A stretch of 64,000 nt of DNA. It comes from Omphalotus guepiniiformis. Lineage: Eukaryota; Basidiomycota; Agaricomycetes; Agaricales; Omphalotaceae. The stretch spans positions 806,001-870,000 of the forward strand of contig JAQOOI010000016.1 in NCBI GenBank assembly GCA_028554645.1. The letters run 5' to 3'. The stretch's first letter is position 1. Each line of letters begins with the position of its first letter. This document shows, in pieces, positions 23,301 through 36,600 of this stretch. A program made the translations under genes and the position numbers. The notes under the pieces were generated by a model that searched no databases, was not told where the DNA came from, and saw only the letters and a list, made by a program, of their open reading frames with translations.

Positions 23301-24361
23301 CGACGATCATCCACAATGCATGGAGATTGGATTTCAATCTATCGCTCAACTCATTCGAGTCGAATATCAGAGGGTCTCGGAATCTCATTGATCTGGCTCG
23401 TTCCAGTCGTCATGGCTCCTTAGTCCGGTTCTTGTTCACCTCCTCAATCGGATCCACTCTGTCGTGGGATAGGACCAAGGGACCTTACCCCGAAGAAGTT
23501 GTGACTGACGCGCGATACGCAGTTGGATCAGGCTATGGCGAGAGCAAGTATATTGTAGAACGAGTAGGTTTTTCTGGCTCTTTGTTTTGAATTTCCTTTT
23601 ACTAACTATGTTGTGATAAGATACTTGCGAAGAGTGGACTGCATGCCACCTCGTTCAGGATAGGTCAGATCGCTGGTGGATGGCCAAATGGAGCTTGGGC
23701 AACATCGGACTGGTTCCCGATTCTCGTCAAGTCAAGTGTTGCTCTAGGGATGCTCCCGAATGCTCATGGAGTAAGTCGTGTCTTTCATGGTCCGTAAGTG
23801 AAGCGCGGAGCTGATGAGATGTTTGAAAGGTTATCTCATGGATTCCAATGGACGCCGTGTCTGATGCGATTCTCGATGTGGGCGTTGCAGAAAGTGCGCC
23901 TTTGGCCGTCAATATCGTTCACCCTAGACCTGTCTCATGGACATCGATTATTGAGGCGATTCGAAGCACGATTGTTCGCGAGAACAAACTTGCCGACAAT
24001 GCTCTCCGACTGGTGTCGTTCCAAGAGTGGTTTGCAGAGGTTCAGAGACGAGCTCAAATTGAATCTGAGAAGATTGCTCAGGAAATTGTCAGTAATCATG
24101 GCTTTTCTTGTTCTGACCTACACTCATCAAATTGGTATTTGGTAGCCTGCGGTCAAACTTATCGATTTCTTCCGCGCGATGTCCGCTGCTGACGAGGCCA
24201 TTGGGTTATTGGATGAGTCTAGTACGATGGAGAGCACTGGACTGACGCCTTTGAGCCATGTCAACGTTCAGCGGCTCAGTCCGAGAATGAAGAATTTAGA
24301 GCCACTGGGCGCCCATCTTGCTGAGCAATGGGTTAGATATTGGATACAATGTGGTTTGTGA
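20342..24361 (+). CDS. Adenylate-forming reductase (NRPS-like, A-T-R)
   Basis: Activates a carboxylic acid as the adenylate, loads it on a phosphopantetheine arm and reduces it with NADPH to aldehyde or alcohol. More than ten exons give roughly 1,050 residues. The A domain has the A3 core MHSSGSTGLPKA, A5 IYGGTEFGPP, VGRADDVLIHSSGEK and A10 RVAKGTLSRKAS. The T domain has FEQGFDSLAATMLR, with the attachment Ser created by the splice at about 22647/22699. The R domain has VVLLTGSTGNLGAQ (Rossmann nucleotide site), THIHNAW-type TTIIHNAWRLDFN and the catalytic YGESK. First splice 20653/20707 gives AGFTPFPISPRNSP. The exon boundaries between about 21060 and 21180 are uncertain. There is no condensation domain, so it is not a peptide synthetase. 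Substrate is not predictable here. Confidence 0.92.
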
Positions 24362-24699
24362 AATCTTAGATTAGTCTTGTGTATGATACTCCCAACATGT
24401 TAGATCGAGATGATATTTATGAAGTTTGTCATGACCATGCTCGACCAATTGACCCGCCCCACATATCTGCTTTTGGTGATTTAAAACGCAGCATCAGAGG
24501 CTTCGGCACAGTTTAATTGTACCGCCAAGGTTTAGACATTAGAATAGAAGAAGCATTGCTTCCTATCCACTTCATTTGCCACCCAGACTCACAACGAACA
24601 CTTAATTAGAACAATGTCTACATCTACATTTACAGCGATATCAAGATATAAATATGGGGTATAGTAAAGTGCAGGATATCCAGGAATAATAACTACAAC
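24362..24699. other. Tail-to-tail intergenic, 338 bases
   Basis: 3' flanks of the adenylate-forming reductase and the CorA-like gene. Nothing else seen. Confidence 0.5.
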
Positions 24700-27600
24700 T
24701 CACTCACCTCTCCCGCCTGTCTCAACCTCCGCTGCATCTCTCCCCCTGTACCTGTACCTGTCCCTATCTCTCATCTGCTCATTCGACCTCCCCGCCAACA
24801 CAATCGCAGCTCCCCTCACCCAACTCTCCGCTCTCTCTCTCCCTCTCTCTCCCTCCCTCACACTCGTCCTCGCACTCGCAATCCTCGACTTCGTCCCCGT
24901 CGCCGCCGTCGCCGACATAGACCACCTTGATCTCCTTCTCCCCGTCGGACTCCACGGTGACAACGTCTTAAGCAAAACCCCAAGAGGCCACCACACCCTA
25001 CTCCAAAGTCTCCTCCATATCGAAGGTGGCGTAACGCCAATCAGCGTTGATGGGGTGTACAACCTGCGTTCTTTGTTACTATTATATTGGAGCATCATGA
25101 TCCATACTGTGAGGCATGTAAGTGGGATAGCGGCGGCGAAGTAGTGTGGGAGTGTTCCGTGCATTGTTTTGTCGCCTGTGATTTCTACGACGTTCATACC
25201 GAAGACGGTCTGTTGAGTGTGTGATTGTCAGTGCGGTCAGGGGGGATGGTGAGGAAAAGGGTGTGAGACGTACGGCGACGAAGGAGGCGGGGAGAAATAT
25301 CATTGTCAGGTAAGAGATTTGCTTCATAACTAAAATAGATCAATATCGGTAGTAACCACCGTGTGTCCGAGACTCACCAGCACTATCCCGCCCTGAAGTC
25401 TCCGCTAGCTTCTGCATCCTCCTACTGTCTTCTATATTAACACTACTAAAAGCCTTGATACCAATCACTCCATCAGCACAACCCAAACACAAAAGACTAA
25501 TTCAAAAAAAAGAAAAAAAAACTTACAAGAGCCATCACATTACCCAACCTCTTATCCAACATCGCTCTCGTCCTCTCAATCCTCTGAATCTCATCTAAAA
25601 GATTCGTGCACTCCTTCCTCAACAACGCTTCGTGTGACTCGGTCGTATCAGTTTCGGTCTTAGACTGCGCTACCTCTTCCGCCGCGTCCTGCGCAGCAGT
25701 CATAAGCGTAGATGCACGCCCAGGACCTTCGAATTCGGGTAACGACGTCAACAGAATTTCCGGTCCAGTCGATTCTTGACCTTGACTTTGACTCGAAGAT
25801 TGCCAGTGTGTGCTCTCGCCAGAGGGACTTGCAGGTGTACGCGGGCGTGGCGATGGTGTAGGAACCGCCGCCGCCGAAAAGGCGGGATTAACAGTATTCA
25901 AGAGAAACAAAACACTCTTATTGAAATCACTGAGAAGATTCTCGTAATGAAGGAGATGAGCCCGGACTACGTGAAGCTGGTGTGTTAGTTTTTGTGTTTG
26001 TTCATGGGCGTCTTCGTGTGGGTGATCGGGACGTGGTAGTGTGGAGAGTGTGTGGGATTCCTAAAGAAGGTGGGGGAGGATCGTTTGTGTGTCAGAAATA
26101 GATAGAGCGCGAGGGGGATGTGATGAGGATTTCTCTCTTACTCACAAGCCATCCTACTTCACCGAGGAGTACCTCGAGAGCTTCGTCCCATGCATACATC
26201 GCGTACCATAGTAGGCTGAGGACGACAAAAGTTGGGTCGCCGGAGGGTACAGTTGAGGAGAAGATACGAGACCAGTATACAGAGCGACCTAATAGCCAAA
26301 ATGACGATGATGATGATTCGCGTGTTTAGAGTGAAGTTGATAGCCTTACCTGCAGCTAAGAGTCTAGCATGTAAACTGCGCGCGGAGGTCTTGCGGTACG
26401 GAGGAGATGAGGGTGGGTGGTATGATATTATCGTGCTTATACCGCCTGTAGACCGCGATGCGGAACTTGTGGATGATTCAGCGCGATGAAGGGCGGTTGG
26501 ACCAAGGGTTTGATCAAATTCTGCAGCGGGGAATTCTGAGTTGGGGATGTTCCTTCTGATGACATGTAGAGCGAGTAAGTCCGACATGAGGAATTTATCT
26601 GTATTTTGCATATAAGCGGCGGAGGATAAAAGAGAAAATGATCCTGGAATATGAATACGTACCGGAGCTACTGCGTAAAATCAAAGGACCTTCAATGTCA
26701 ATGATCTGCTCTTGAAGGAAGTACGAAGATTCCAATAGAACAGGGTCGAAGCTATCCTCTGAGTTAACAGTCTCCATGTAGCTCGAGGCAGGGGTGGGCG
26801 GTACAGTAGATGGGTTTGGTACTGTGCGGATGAAGTTGAGAGTTATTGTTATATCTTTGAACAGGTTAATATCAAGTCAATTGAGGTTCAAAAGACGACT
26901 CTTACGATCTCCCGTTCCAGGTTTTGCCTGTTCTTGGTACCGTGAAGGAATGCCATTGAGCGATGAAGAAAAGAAGAACGGTTCGATATTGAACCTAGCG
27001 CGCGCGGGTTAATGCATGGTCAGCAATTGAGATTTAGTTTTATGTACCTAGCACCAAGCATCTGCAACACAGGTCCAGACAGATTGTGCACAAACAGAGC
27101 TCGTACGCATGTCTTCGGGGGAGGCTATTCATTTTTGTATTCAGAAAAGACTTGCGTTAATCATGAGTGGAATTTAAAAGAACCCACTCACCTGCTCCGA
27201 AAGATTTTCCCAAAAATTCTCCATACTCTTCTTCACTTCCTCAGAACCCTCCGGTCCCGCCTTCACAACCCAATCACCTTCATTCGCGCCAACTTTATCC
27301 GCATGAAACGTCCCATCAGACGAAACATCCAACTTATACACACTACAATTCCCGGTAGCATAATTCTGCTTCCGGTTCACGATCCCAGATATACCACTCT
27401 TCTTCTGCTGATAAGGTGTCCAGTTCGCGAACTGCGATTGAGGGTATTTCGACCAATGGAAGGTTGAGGATTTATCCGTGAGTTCTTCTTCATCAACTTC
27501 TTCTGTTATTTTTGGTTGTCTGCGAATTTGGGATTCTTCAATCTAGATGAAATAAACAGATGGTTGGTAAGTAAGTAAGTATTTTGCAGAACAGAGAAAC

Positions 27601-27737
27601 ACATTCGCTCTTACCTCGTCACTGATGTCGAGAAAAGGCCAAGGACCACTTGGAGTGCCGTGCCGGTGACTAGGCGGCTGAGAACGCGGAGGCAAGCGAG
27701 CAGAGAGTGTTCCAAGCATGTTCAAATCGAACGACAT
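24700..27737 (-). CDS. CorA-like membrane protein (Mg2+ transporter superfamily)
   Basis: Fungal CorA-like proteins share the C-terminal two-helix pore of CorA/ZntB divalent cation channels. ATG at 27735-27737. The N-terminal half is soluble: FLDISDE, then SSTFHWSKYPQSQFANWTPY, NFWENLSEQ and GLVLRALFVHNLSGPV. A CorA-like helical part follows (LLRKECTNLLDEIQRIERTR, AMLDKRLGNVMAL). Near the C-terminus MKQISYLTMIFLPASFVATV is TM1, and the splice at about 25209 creates the signature FGMNV; TM2 is AAAIPLTCLTVWIMMLQYN. After TM2 there is a long Arg/Ser/Glu-rich tail encoded by CT-rich DNA (about 24831-24858), uncommon in bacterial CorA. At least eight introns. Function as a transporter is inferred from GMN and topology; many fungal members are uncharacterised. 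Confidence 0.82.
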
Positions 27738-28607
27738 ACTGTAATAATTCTCTTCTCACTCGTAGCTTGACATGAACGAGTTGTGCAACAGAAAATATTC
27801 GGGAAGAAAGCTGTCCATCTTTTGCAGTGGATTAAACGGCAAAGTGACAGTGATCTTGCCGGGAACGAAAGCGCCCACCCACCCCACAAGGCTTCTGTAT
27901 AAGCGAGGCGGGGCAGTGGCGGGGAACAACTGAACTTCGTGGGTATCGGGAGTAAGTATCACTTGCAGGACAATTCCGCAGGACTCAGAAACTCCATAGT
28001 ATTCAGTTGGAAGTATTCAAAAGATAATGTGACTATCGATTGCTCCAACTTTCCATTGGAGGCCGCTAAAACATATAAGTAAGTAAGGAGGGGAAGGTAA
28101 GTACGGTAACTTTCTAAAGTGGGGTATAGACATTGGACACCCCTTCAAATTTGAACTGTTCCAAACCACCACCCTCAAGAGACAAGCTGTTCCGACTGTT
28201 GAGGGATCTGCACACTCATCCCAATCGGAAGCATCTGACCAATATATAACAGATATAACAGTAATATATTCAGAACCAATTGACTTGAAGAAGTTAATTT
28301 GTTCTATATATACATCACCCATAATCACAGTCAACGTTATTGCAAACGGCTGTGAACGAATCTGTAAGTACTGCTTTCTCCACGAGCTAGCACGTTTCAC
28401 TCTCCCTGCAGACCGATCCATTTGAACTTTATGTTCAGAAAACAATTTATGGTGAACCGCAACAGACACAGTACACGACTCGCGATATCGCAAACAAATT
28501 ACTTAGAACAACACATACATCATCCAAGAGATTATATAGTAAACACAAAGAAAGCGAGAAACAAAAAGAGAAAAAAAATCCCAACACCAAGAGAGCAATT
28601 CAACTCT
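27738..28607. other. Intergenic, 870 bases
   Basis: 5' region of the CorA-like gene and 3' region of the SDR gene. ORFs 27756-27962, 28017-28493 and 28422-28745 are shadows without family support. No gene supported. Confidence 0.5.
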
Positions 28608-30000
28608 CTACGACTTCTCCTTGACCAAACCCTCACACAAGGTCCAAAAGTCCTGTGCCAACTTTCCATCATCCTTTTCTTTATATCCACTGGCAACAAC
28701 TCCGTAGGGTTCGAGAAACCCAGCTCTACATCAAGACATATTTAGCCAGGGAAATTCTAAAAAGGGTAGGTCATGCACGCACTTCAAATCCTTCTCTTCG
28801 ACTTCAGGCGAAGTAGCAGCATACAACTGCGTCAAAGCACCTTGTTGTGGAGTCAAAAGAAGATATCGCTGTAGAGAAAGCAGTGGGGAAAGAATTGGCC
28901 AGGATTGGTTCATTCCTGTAGATAAAAAACCACGGGGTTTAGCTTCTGTGGGAGTCTAGTTGGAGATTAAGTAGGTACTTACCACGACTAAGTTCAGTCG
29001 CTACGACACCGGGATGAATCGAGATGCAGTATATCCCAGTACCTTCCAGGCGTCTCTGAAGCTCGTTGGTGAATAATATGTTCTTTCAATTTAGACAATC
29101 AGAATCAGCGGCGTGCAGATAACGAGCGCATATAACAGCTAGCTCACAGATAACTTTGAATTTCCGTATCGTCCCCAAGTACTCCCAGTTTTCTGATTTA
29201 AAGCTTCGAGAGAGGTAAAGTTGGGTTTACTAGCTAGTTGATATCCTTTGCTTGTTACATTGACGATTCGTACGTGTGAGTCTGGTTTAGAGGCTGTTTC
29301 TTTGAGGATTGGGAGGAGAGGGATGGTTAGAGCAAAGTGGCCTGGTGAACGAATGGGGTTATATAAGTAACGCAAGTTAGGGTCAAACCTGCAATGTAAA
29401 AGTGAAAGCGCACCTGTTCCGTTACACGCTTGAATTTCGATACCGTCAGGACCAATTTCGTACGGTGTAGCCATCTACGAACACAAAAAGAAAAGAAAAA
29501 ACATAAACCTCAAATCACAATCTCCTTCATCGACCTATTCCGGGAGACTTACAATCCCAGCATTATTAATGAGAATATCAAGCCTCTTTTCCTTCTGTAA
29601 AAACTCATCCGCAGCTTCCTTCCCAGTTTTAAGCTTGAGCAAATCGAAATGGATGTACTCGATCACAGCGTCTGGGATCTCCTCTTTCACAGATTCTATA
29701 GCAGCCTTTGCGCGGGACTCTGTACGGGAAAGCATGCTGTTTTCCAGGTCTCAGTCCCCGTTGAAAGATGAATGGAGTGTGGTTCGTGGGGTACTTACTA
29801 GACTTTTGCTCCATGCCTAGCGAGTTCACGAACAGTTACTAGTCCTAGACCCGTGTTTCCTCCAGTGACGATCGCGACCCGACCTGAAGAGTAAAGATAC
29901 GGGTGAGTAAAACCTCCTGAAATGTTGATATGATATTGAGGAGCCACGCGCCTTTCAGGTCTGGAATATCAGTGGCTTCCCAATGCTTGCATGCAACCAT
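28608..30000 (-). CDS. Short-chain dehydrogenase/reductase (retinol dehydrogenase-like)
   Basis: NAD(P)-dependent oxidoreductase of the SDR superfamily, classical type. Start ATG at 29998-30000 gives MVACKHWEATDIPDLKG, then after an intron RVAIVTGGNTGLGLVTVREL, the TGxxxGxG dinucleotide site. LDILINNAGI is the NNAG motif; RIVNVTSKGYQ carries the catalytic Ser strand; TWGRYGNSKLSNILF holds the YxxxK catalytic pair. ISIHPGVVATELSRGM is the typical substrate-loop entry. The end, after the last intron, reads GAGFLEPYGVVASGYKEKDD and LAQDFWTLCEGLVKEKS. Around 330 residues, six or more exons. Resembles fungal retinol dehydrogenase/WW-domain oxidoreductase-like SDRs; substrate unknown. Confidence 0.9.
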
Positions 30001-30546
30001 CCTTGAGTTTGCGAGTACGAGTAAAAGCTAGAGTTGAGCGGGTTGTAAGATAAGAGTCTGAGAGTTGGATAACTTTGTTAAGGAAACGTGAGAGTGGGTC
30101 TCAAGGTGCTGCGATTATTATACCTGAATTTAGCACGAAACATCGCAACTGTAGCCGTAGAACTTCGTCATCCCTCTGACTCTCGCGACTCGGGGTTCGT
30201 AGGCGATGCGTCATTTTATTACCTTTCTCGGCCATCGTACACTAGCGTACTGATACAAAGTGATGCGTACACGGCTAAGCGTATCTGACAAGTGTGTTAC
30301 AAATAAGATTTCTGTCAGATTTTTCGGTACATGAGGGATCGACGGATACGCGGGTCAGCGGAGGTCAGCGGATGAGCGCCTATGAGCGCCTTTTCTGGCT
30401 CAACTCGGTCACCACTCAGTTCTTTGACATTCAAATATCGGGCATAAGCAACGCTTAAGCGCTTATGCATGGCCTAATTGATTTGCGTCAACCGTCTATC
30501 CATCTGGAGGACGGACATTTTTTTGTTTCGGCCAACCGACTTTGTA
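30001..30546. other. Intergenic, 546 bases, with a short inverted repeat
   Basis: Upstream of the SDR gene and downstream of IND1. An inverted repeat at about 30441-30469 (gcataagc ... gcttatgc) surrounds the palindrome cgcttaagcg. A short tandem duplication of gtcagcgga and atgagcgcc lies at 30354-30391. No gene supported. Confidence 0.5.
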
Positions 30547-31770
30547 TTACACAGTGACCTCAGCTTTCCTCAACTCAATCTCTTTCCAGACCTTCTCAGC
30601 AACACCCACCATCGCATCTTTCCACTCTTGCCGCCCATCCCCAACTCTTATCTCATTCTGTCGCAACGCATACGGAAAACCACTGTCTCCGCCAATACTA
30701 ACGCCCGGCACAAGCGGAAGCTCAGCAAGAATCGGTATATCCAACGCAGACGCAGTCATCCGAAACAGCTCGGGAGAGCCGAACAAATGGTGCGGGGCCG
30801 TACAAGATGGGCAGACAAAGTACGATTGGTTGAGGACGAGGCCGGTAATGGGTAGCTTGAGCTTGCGGAACATTGAAATTCCTCGTCGGACATCGGATAG
30901 AGCGACGTCTTGCGGGGTCGATACAATGATTGTGCCTATATATGCGTGTCAAGTAAAGTAGAATGAGAAGACGAAAGTGGTCAGAGTTAGGTTGGACTAG
31001 CGCACCATCTACTTTAACGAGTTGACCTAGCGAGAGCGGAATGTCGCCTGTACCCGGAGGAAGATCGACGACAAGCACGTCCAGGCCTGGTCCACCGTCG
31101 CCTCCAGTCCAATCGACTTGAAACAGCAGTTGCTGAACAGCTTTCTGAACCATGAGTCCACGCCAAACGACAGGAGTGTCTTCTTCGGAAGGGGTTTGTG
31201 AAAGTGGTGGCAAGAGGTAGGCCATGGACATGGTAGGTATTGAATGGTTCGTTATTGGTCGAAGTGCTCCGCCTGTCGCGTGAAAATATGGATATGAGAC
31301 ACCTAGCCTCAGTCGAAGGACAAATGCTGACCTGATGTTAGTTCGGGCTCAGAAGCAGACCGTAAACCCATGAGGGTAGGTATAGATGGCCCAAAGATGT
31401 CGAGGTCAAGGATACCAACATGTAACCGTGAAAGAGCGAGCGATACAGCGAGGTTAACTTCACGAGCAATTATTTCAGCATAGACCACACACCACGACAA
31501 CATAGCAAACTCACCTGCTACAGTACTCTTCCCCACACCGCCCTTACAGCTAGACACCAGGACAACATTCTTCACATTTGGAATTTTCCTTGGCTGAGGC
31601 GGACCTGTCCGTCGAGGCATTTGAGGCGCCTGAGGTGTATTTCTAGGAAGCCCCTGGCTGAATCAGTCGTACCAGAGTCAGCTGGATAGGCTTCTCCGTA
31701 CCAATGGGTTTTCATGGGCACGTAGAGATGTTGAAGAGAGTAGACGGCGGGTTATTCGAGAAAACGACAT
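30547..31770 (-). CDS. IND1: Mitochondrial iron-sulfur protein IND1/NUBPL (Mrp/NBP35 P-loop ATPase)
   Basis: Scaffold/ATPase that delivers [4Fe-4S] clusters to respiratory complex I. First exon 31702-31770 encodes the presequence [20 protein letters not shown]; the acceptor before 31653 gives [11 protein letters not shown]. Then [20 protein letters not shown] is the deviant Walker A of the Mrp/MinD group, [16 protein letters not shown] the switch region, [20 protein letters not shown]alker B, and VCPSC the CxxC cluster ligand. [20 protein letters not shown] is the family C-terminal signature. Five or more introns. Its presence agrees with a fungus that keeps complex I. Divergent from the E2 gene with 530 bases between starts. 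Confidence 0.93.
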
Positions 31771-32300
31771 GGAGGTATGTAAGTCGGAAAAAGTTGAACT
31801 CTGGACTGATGTCATGGCTAGGAGTGCACGTGACCATATTTTCCGCAAATGCTGCTTTGCCCTGGCCCGTGCGTTTATATGACGGGAACTACCTAGAACT
31901 TCGGCTTGAGATAATCCAGAGGTAATCTTCGAATTCAGCCTATTGACGTCGCGAGAAATCGGAGGATGTGCGTTTTTGCGCATGAACTTTCGGACAGACC
32001 TCTTACGGCCAGAGAACCTAAAAATCACAACTAATGCTTTTACATACTGGAATCACAGTTGTATCGACCAATGTCTTCCTCTACTGTCAGTACGGGTGTC
32101 GGTCGGACGCGTTCGCAGTTGCGGAGCGACTCTTGTTAAAGTTGTTTACACCAGGTCACACTCACGTGACCGCTGATGGTAATGCCATTACCTGAATTCA
32201 AACCTTGTTCTCGTACTACCACCATGCCTCTCCCTATAGTGTCACCGGTCAGCTCCCTGTTCAAATAACATTCTATTATATCACTGAATTAGATCTCAAG
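31771..32300. promoter_or_regulatory. Divergent intergenic region, IND1 / E2
   Basis: 530 bases between start codons, with 'gtcacactcacgtgaccgctg' near 32155-32175 containing a palindromic CACGTG E-box-like core (32164-32169). Other short ORFs here have no support. Regulatory role inferred. Confidence 0.35.
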
Positions 32301-33410
<1,110 letters not shown>

Positions 33411-33606
33411 TGCAGACGTCGAGTACGCTTGGGCGGTCTCCGTCATCCTTTAATTATTGATTATATTGTCTCGTTAGCCAACCGCAACCCACTGTTCTCA
33501 CTCTGCATTACTCATTATGTAGCATCACTTAAAGTTATCTTGGATTATATTCCAGGTGCGACATGTTCGATATATACAACGAGAGACCGGCAGCCCCCAA
33601 ACCTCC

Positions 33607-36600
33607 CTATAAGAATATTTCGCCCTTACAATTCCACGCGCCGCATCTACACCTAGCATAGACGTTGGCACCTTTACCCTGATGTGGCTTTGCAGGTGAA
33701 CTCGGCAGCGAAGGCCTCTGATCATTCGCTTCGTCACCTTCCTGTCAGACCAAACCCAAACCCAATCAATATCGCGGTCGAGGAGTAGAAGAAGAAGAGA
33801 AGGAAAACGAAAAGCACTCACGTCATTCTCAGGATCCCCGCGATACGAAAAGGTGATCTCTTCGTTTGGACTGATATCCCTCCTCGCAAAGATAGTAAGC
33901 AAAGGCTTCTCGATGTCGTCTTCGTCGATATAGACGGGTGTTAGAAGGCAGTTTGGATCGCAAGAATGATTCTACAGAAAGGAGTTTAGCTAAATTGGTC
34001 TTGAACTGGGAAGGCGTACTTACCAAGAAACGAGTGAACTAGTAGAAATTTTATGGGTTAAGATACTGAAGCTTCGAAAGTAGTGTACCACTTACGTTTC
34101 CAGCATGGTAGGCATCTACACAATATTTACTTGAAGCATCTTGTTCTCGTCCCAACTCTTCCTTGATATGGTAGAAATCGACATCGAAAAGATATGTACG
34201 TCCGAACTTGTTATACTTCCTGTGAAACAAGGCAATCAAAACGATGCTTGAGAAGGGGAACAGAGACAACAACGTACGTGCCGCGCTCTTCTGCTTCCTC
34301 TTCAACGATTAATTCGCCTGCATATATGCCAATAAAAGATCCCCTAGGAATTTTTCTCGAACCAGCGAATACACCTATAGATTGCAGGTGTTTAGTGAAA
34401 GTAATGAATGAACGAATCACAAGGACCGCGTACCCCATCCCTTGTCCTTCGTCTTCTCAATCCGCACTCCATGTTTTCGACCGTTACCTACAACCTAGAG
34501 TGTAAGGAATGCCTGTGAGAAACTGTCAGAAGGTCATGTCTTAAGACAAGCTTACCCGATTCTTGCACTCCTCGCCGCAGTTGCAGAGACTGTTGCACTC
34601 GTATATAGGGAGACCCGCCTGCTTCAAAAACCCTTGGCTATCATAGAGGAATCCTTGCTGATAACCTCCCGTCACATTCTCCTGTCTTCTCAAACACGCA
34701 CATTTCTTCGACTTGGGATCACATCTACCGACACAATCACAGCTGACCAGATTTTTGCGCGAAGGCAGAGGCACATTCTTCCCAAGCCACATCCGGTTCG
34801 TGTAATAAAACTCCCAAGGCGGCGTAGGCTCCGTATCGTCGCAATTGTTACGCACAGTAATGTGTGGCGCGTCCGGTTCGTCATCAGCTGTATTCTCCAG
34901 CATCATCGCTTCAAACAGCTCTTGCATTTGAGGATAATCTCGAGTAAATTGTTCCATGGCGTTGATGTAATCGTGCATTTTGTGAGGCAGATCCTTGGCC
35001 AGACGGTATTCAGGGGTAGTGTTTCGAAGTTCACGACGATAGTGTTCCCAAGTTAAGACTCCGGACCCGCCGTACAGTTTTGGGCTGCTTAAGCGATCGT
35101 CAGGTGTGGGGCTTCTGGGTGGTGTAACGAACGGCGAGTCGAGAGAGCCTTCGTCATATCCTGTTGATGTAGATCGCACTCGCCGACTACGACGGAGTCT
35201 AATAGGAGGGGAGGAACTAGAGTGCGAGCGCGAGCGCGGCGATCTTCCTGTCAGTTCCTCTTCAGTAATTGGTACCTGGTTTCAGAATCATTGAGCATGG
35301 TCATGAAGGCGGAATGATAATTAGTGTACCTGCAGCTCGGGTTCATGCGCAACAATCGGGAACGCAGGGTGGGACGAGTCCTATATTTCTGATAAGAAAT
35401 TTAGGACGACAAATGAGACGTCATATACTTACTTCAGCCATCTCATCGGGACTGTGTATTCTCAATGCTTGAATAACCATCTGCTGTGGTACGTTGAGAG
35501 GGAAATCTGAATTGCAAATCTTGATACATACCTCTGAGTCAGATCCCGACGACGACGTCTCAGCAGATTTTGAGCCAGAGACACCGAAATCATCGACGCG
35601 TACAGGCCCTGCATCGCCAGAGTGGCCACGGCTAGCCACACCGGAAGCTACTGTTACAGGCCCTGGAGGCGCATTGTCCTCGCCTGATGGCCAGTCAACA
35701 TACTCCAGCTCTGGGAAAAGCTCCTCTACCACTGTCACATTACGCGACTTTTCTGCTGGAGTCGAGCTAGTGCTCTTTCCATTCGACAAAGCAGAGGGCT
35801 CTTCAAGCAACGTCGACATTTCTTTGCTCAGGTCATCAACTTGGCTTTCCAATGTTGTACTATCACCGGAAGGCTGCTTGTTCCCTGAGGTAGGTCGCTG
35901 TGGCGAAGATCGAGGAGTGAGCAGCGGAGGTTCGGGATTCTCATCCTCGTATATTGAATGCTCGAGGGACGAACGAATATTGAGCTCATCGGCAGATTCC
36001 CTCCAGTGTGAAATCACACCGCCCAATGTTACGTCTTCGCCATTTTGAACCGAGTCTGAAGGAATATGGCATCAGTTGCTAATGTCTACACCGAGAGAGA
36101 CATGCACCAACCGTGTACTCTTTCATCTTGGGCAGTACTCGCGAGTGGCGACAGTTTCTCAGCACTGTTGAAGTACTCCCTCAGCACCTGTGCAACAGCA
36201 TCAGCGTTGGCCATAGGCTCCTCATCATCATCGGTCTGCTCTAGAGTTAAATCTATAGGATCGTCGTTTTTTCCGGTGGCTTTGACCGTGAGGTTGTCGT
36301 TGTGTTTCGAGGCCGCTTCGATAGCTTGTGCGACATCACTTTCATTGGCACGACCGGACGATTTGCGCTAGAACAATATTGAGATCTAAAGAGCGACTCA
36401 GTTGATAGGCGACTCACAGGAGCTGGTTTGGGAATCCTAATTGGGGCCTCACTCTGCATTCTGCTTGGAGAGTCAGGAGTTGGTGAAGCATTTCCCTTAT
36501 CGACAGCGGCGCCGTTGTCTGAGCGCAAGGAAGTAGCTGGTGACTCCAACCCTGACTGATCTTTGACAAGCCCAGCAGAACGACGCCGATCTTTTGATGT

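Noticed and set aside
24831..24858. CT-rich microsatellite-like tract
   Set aside because: Lies inside the coding sequence of the CorA-like tail and explains its Arg/Glu richness; not an independent element.
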